Of a stretch of DNA of 33,473 bases, positions 31,762 to 33,473 are shown in pieces (within the stretch, counting starts at the first letter, position 1; the number at the start of each line of letters is the position of its first letter). Origin of the DNA: CAZTHC01 sp964613425. GTDB taxonomy: Bacteria > Bacillota > Clostridia > TANB77 > CAG-508. A program made the translations under genes and the position numbers. The notes beneath the pieces are model-generated. The model made no database searches and had not been told where the DNA came from. It saw only the letters and a list, made by a program, of their open reading frames with translations. Where the stretch lies: NCBI GenBank assembly GCA_964613425.1, contig CAZTHC010000005.1, forward strand, positions 1 through 33,473. The letters run 5' to 3'.

Positions 31762-33473
31762 ATGATAAATGTATTAGAAGGATTAAATGATAAACAATAT
31801 GAAGCTGTAAAGCAAACTGAAGGACCATGCTTAGTTATAGCAGGTGCAGGAAGTGGTAAAACTAAGGTACTTACACACAAAATAGCATATTTGATTGGCG
31901 ATAAAAACGTAAAACCTTGGAATATATTAGCAATTACGTTTACTAATAAAGCAGCAAGCGAAATGAAACAAAGAGTAGAGAATATTATAGGTGAAGTTGC
32001 TGCAAAAGATATGTGGATTGGTACATTTCACTCAATCTGTGTAAGAATTTTGCGTAAATACATAGATAGAATTGGATTTACATCTTCTTTTATAATATTT
32101 GACACATCAGACCAAAGAACACTAGTAAAGCAATGTGTTAAGGAATTGAATTTCGATGAAAAATTATTTTCAGATAAAGCGGTTTTATCTGAAATAAGTA
32201 ATGGAAAGAATGAAATGCTAGAGCCAGCGGAATATGCAGTTAGAGCTGCCGGAGATTACAGAAAAGAAAAAATATCAGAGATATATGGTTTATATCAAAA
32301 AAAATTGAAACAGAATAATGCTATAGATTTTGACGATATAATAAACTATACAATAAAGATATTAATAGAAAATCCAGATGTTTTGGAATATTATACAGAA
32401 AAATTCAGATATGTATTAGTAGACGAGTATCAAGATACTAATAAAGCACAATTTACATTAATAACACTAATGGCATCAAGATATGGAAATATAACGGTTG
32501 TAGGAGATAATGATCAAGGAATTTATTCATTTAGAGGGGCAGATATTTCAAATATTCTAAATTTTGAAAAGGATTTTCCTGGTACTAAAATAATTAAGTT
32601 AGAGCAAAATTATAGATGCACAGGAAATATATTAAAAGCAGCTAATGCAGTAATAAAAAATAATGAAACAAAATATGAGAAAAAGCTATGGACGGAAAAT
32701 GAAGAGGGAAAATTACCTCGAATGTTTTGTGGAGATAATGAATATGGAGAAGCAACATTTATTGTTGCACAAATTAATAACTTAAGAAGAGAAGAATACA
32801 GCAAATATTCAGATTTCGCAGTTTTATATAGAATGAATGCACAATCCCGTGCAATAGAAGATATATTAAGAAGAGAAGATATTCCATATAAAATAGTTGG
32901 TGGATTAAAGTTCTATGAAAGAAAAGAAATTAAGGACATAATAGCATATTTAAGATTAATTCAAAATTCTGCAGATAATCTAAGCTTGAAAAGAGTAATA
33001 AACGAGCCTAAAAGGGGAATTGGAAAAACGAGTTTGGAGGGAATAGAAGAAATTGCAGAAAAGAATAATTTATCTATGTATGAAGTTATAAAAAAAGCGG
33101 AAACGTTCGGACTTAATAGGGTATTTTTAAATTCCAGAGAATTTGTACAAGCAATTGAAGAATTAATTCAAGAAAAGGATAGTGTTTCAATATCTGAACT
33201 TATAAAACATACATTGAATAGAACAGGATATACAAAGTCATTAGAGGAAGAAAACACTGTAGAAGCAGAAAATAGAGTAGAAAACCTAGAGGAATTTTTA
33301 ACTGTTGCAATAGAATTTGAAGAAGAATCTGCTGAAAACACATTATCAGAGTTTCTAGAGGGGATAACATTATCCAGTGATATAGATGATTTAGATGAAA
33401 ATGCAGAAATGGTAACATTAATGACATTACATAGTGCAAAGGGATTAGAATTTCCAACAGTATTTTTAGTAGG
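31762..33473 (+). CDS. pcrA: UvrD/PcrA-type DNA helicase, 5' part
   Basis: 570 codons are visible and the gene runs off the window. ATG 31762 follows AGAGGAG. Superfamily 1A helicase: Q motif LNDKQYEAV, Walker A AGAGSGKTKVL near residue 29, motif Ia TFTNKAASEMK, the DEYQDTNKAQ box (motif II) near 218, motif III GDNDQGIYSFRGAD, motif IV YRMNAQSRAIED, and motif V TLHSAKGLEFPTVFLV at the cut end. Unwinds DNA in repair and at blocked forks. At least seven CGG triplets, all out of frame. Confidence 0.95.
   Translation, partial: MINVLEGLNDKQYEAVKQTEGPCLVIAGAGSGKTKVLTHKIAYLIGDKNVKPWNILAITFTNKAASEMKQRVENIIGEVAAKDMWIGTFHSICVRILRKYIDRIGFTSSFIIFDTSDQRTLVKQCVKELNFDEKLFSDKAVLSEISNGKNEMLEPAEYAVRAAGDYRKEKISEIYGLYQKKLKQNNAIDFDDIINYTIKILIENPDVLEYYTEKFRYVLVDEYQDTNKAQFTLITLMASRYGNITVVGDNDQGIYSFRGADISNILNFEKDFPGTKIIKLEQNYRCTGNILKAANAVIKNNETKYEKKLWTENEEGKLPRMFCGDNEYGEATFIVAQINNLRREEYSKYSDFAVLYRMNAQSRAIEDILRREDIPYKIVGGLKFYERKEIKDIIAYLRLIQNSADNLSLKRVINEPKRGIGKTSLEGIEEIAEKNNLSMYEVIKKAETFGLNRVFLNSREFVQAIEELIQEKDSVSISELIKHTLNRTGYTKSLEEENTVEAENRVENLEEFLTVAIEFEEESAENTLSEFLEGITLSSDIDDLDENAEMVTLMTLHSAKGLEFPTVFLV

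Noticed and set aside
1..33473. CRISPR array, prophage or insertion sequence
   Set aside because: No regularly spaced repeats, transposase, integrase or phage structural gene was found in any frame.

Overview
This window comes from a very AT-rich, endospore-forming Firmicute, most likely an uncultured clostridial lineage. The evidence is the spore genes (spmA, spmB, spoIIR, sleB-ypeB, an alpha/beta SASP), the scr-dnaX-ybaB-recR order, AGGAGG-type ribosome sites, TTGACA/TATAAT promoters, and strong use of AAA, AAT, ATA and GGA codons. About 32 protein genes, one tRNA and one SRP RNA can be supported, plus a candidate rod-shaped RNA and a dispersed family of small GC-rich palindromic repeats.

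Layout. 1-2087: end of a VanW/G5 cell-surface protein, then spmA-spmB. 2088-2511: a small transcription unit with a 33-residue hydrophobic peptide and a large hairpin. 2512-5322 (minus): walJ-like hydrolase, murA, spoIIR. 5538-9115: an unknown gene, a UDP-sugar pyrophosphorylase and a phosphoglucomutase. 9234-10141: divergent ttcA and a tRNA-Arg with an enlarged anticodon loop. 10151-15194: an unknown membrane protein, tadA, an unknown lipoprotein-like or anchored protein, SRP RNA, dnaX, ybaB, recR. 15420-19121: processive glycolipid glycosyltransferase, sleB, ypeB, SASP. 19136-25857: candidate structured RNA, yqeK, acyl-CoA synthetase, DnaJ-like protein, two unknown genes and a VirD4-like ATPase. 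26111-33473: yhaO/yhaN nuclease-ATPase pair, prfA, ZIP transporter, a low-molecular-weight phosphatase and pcrA (cut by the window end).

The central observation: six genes (spmA, spmB, ttcA, the glycosyltransferase, sleB, virD4) appear frameshifted, at seven places. Every lesion is the same: one extra C directly before a GGN glycine codon, so that the zero frame reads CGG and the protein resumes one base later on GGA (six times) or GGT (once). Reading by eye on both strands, I found no in-frame CGG in any other recognised gene, although CGG occurs about sixty times out of frame. CGU, CGC, CGA and AGG are used normally as arginine. The simplest reading is a decoding rule rather than decay: CGG is not a working arginine codon here, and C-GGN is read as one glycine (+1 frameshift or four-base decoding). 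All seven glycines are expected from the families, including the essential Walker A glycine of VirD4.

The same window holds three translation factors that bear on this: TadA (its inosine-34 tRNA-Arg reads CGU/CGC/CGA but not CGG), TtcA (thiolates C32 in anticodon loops, and itself needs the shift), and, divergent from ttcA, a tRNA-Arg(CCU)-like gene with an eight-base anticodon loop, the hallmark shape of +1 frameshift suppressor tRNAs. How that tRNA takes part, if it does, is not settled by the sequence, because its loop has no G to pair with the first C of CGGN.
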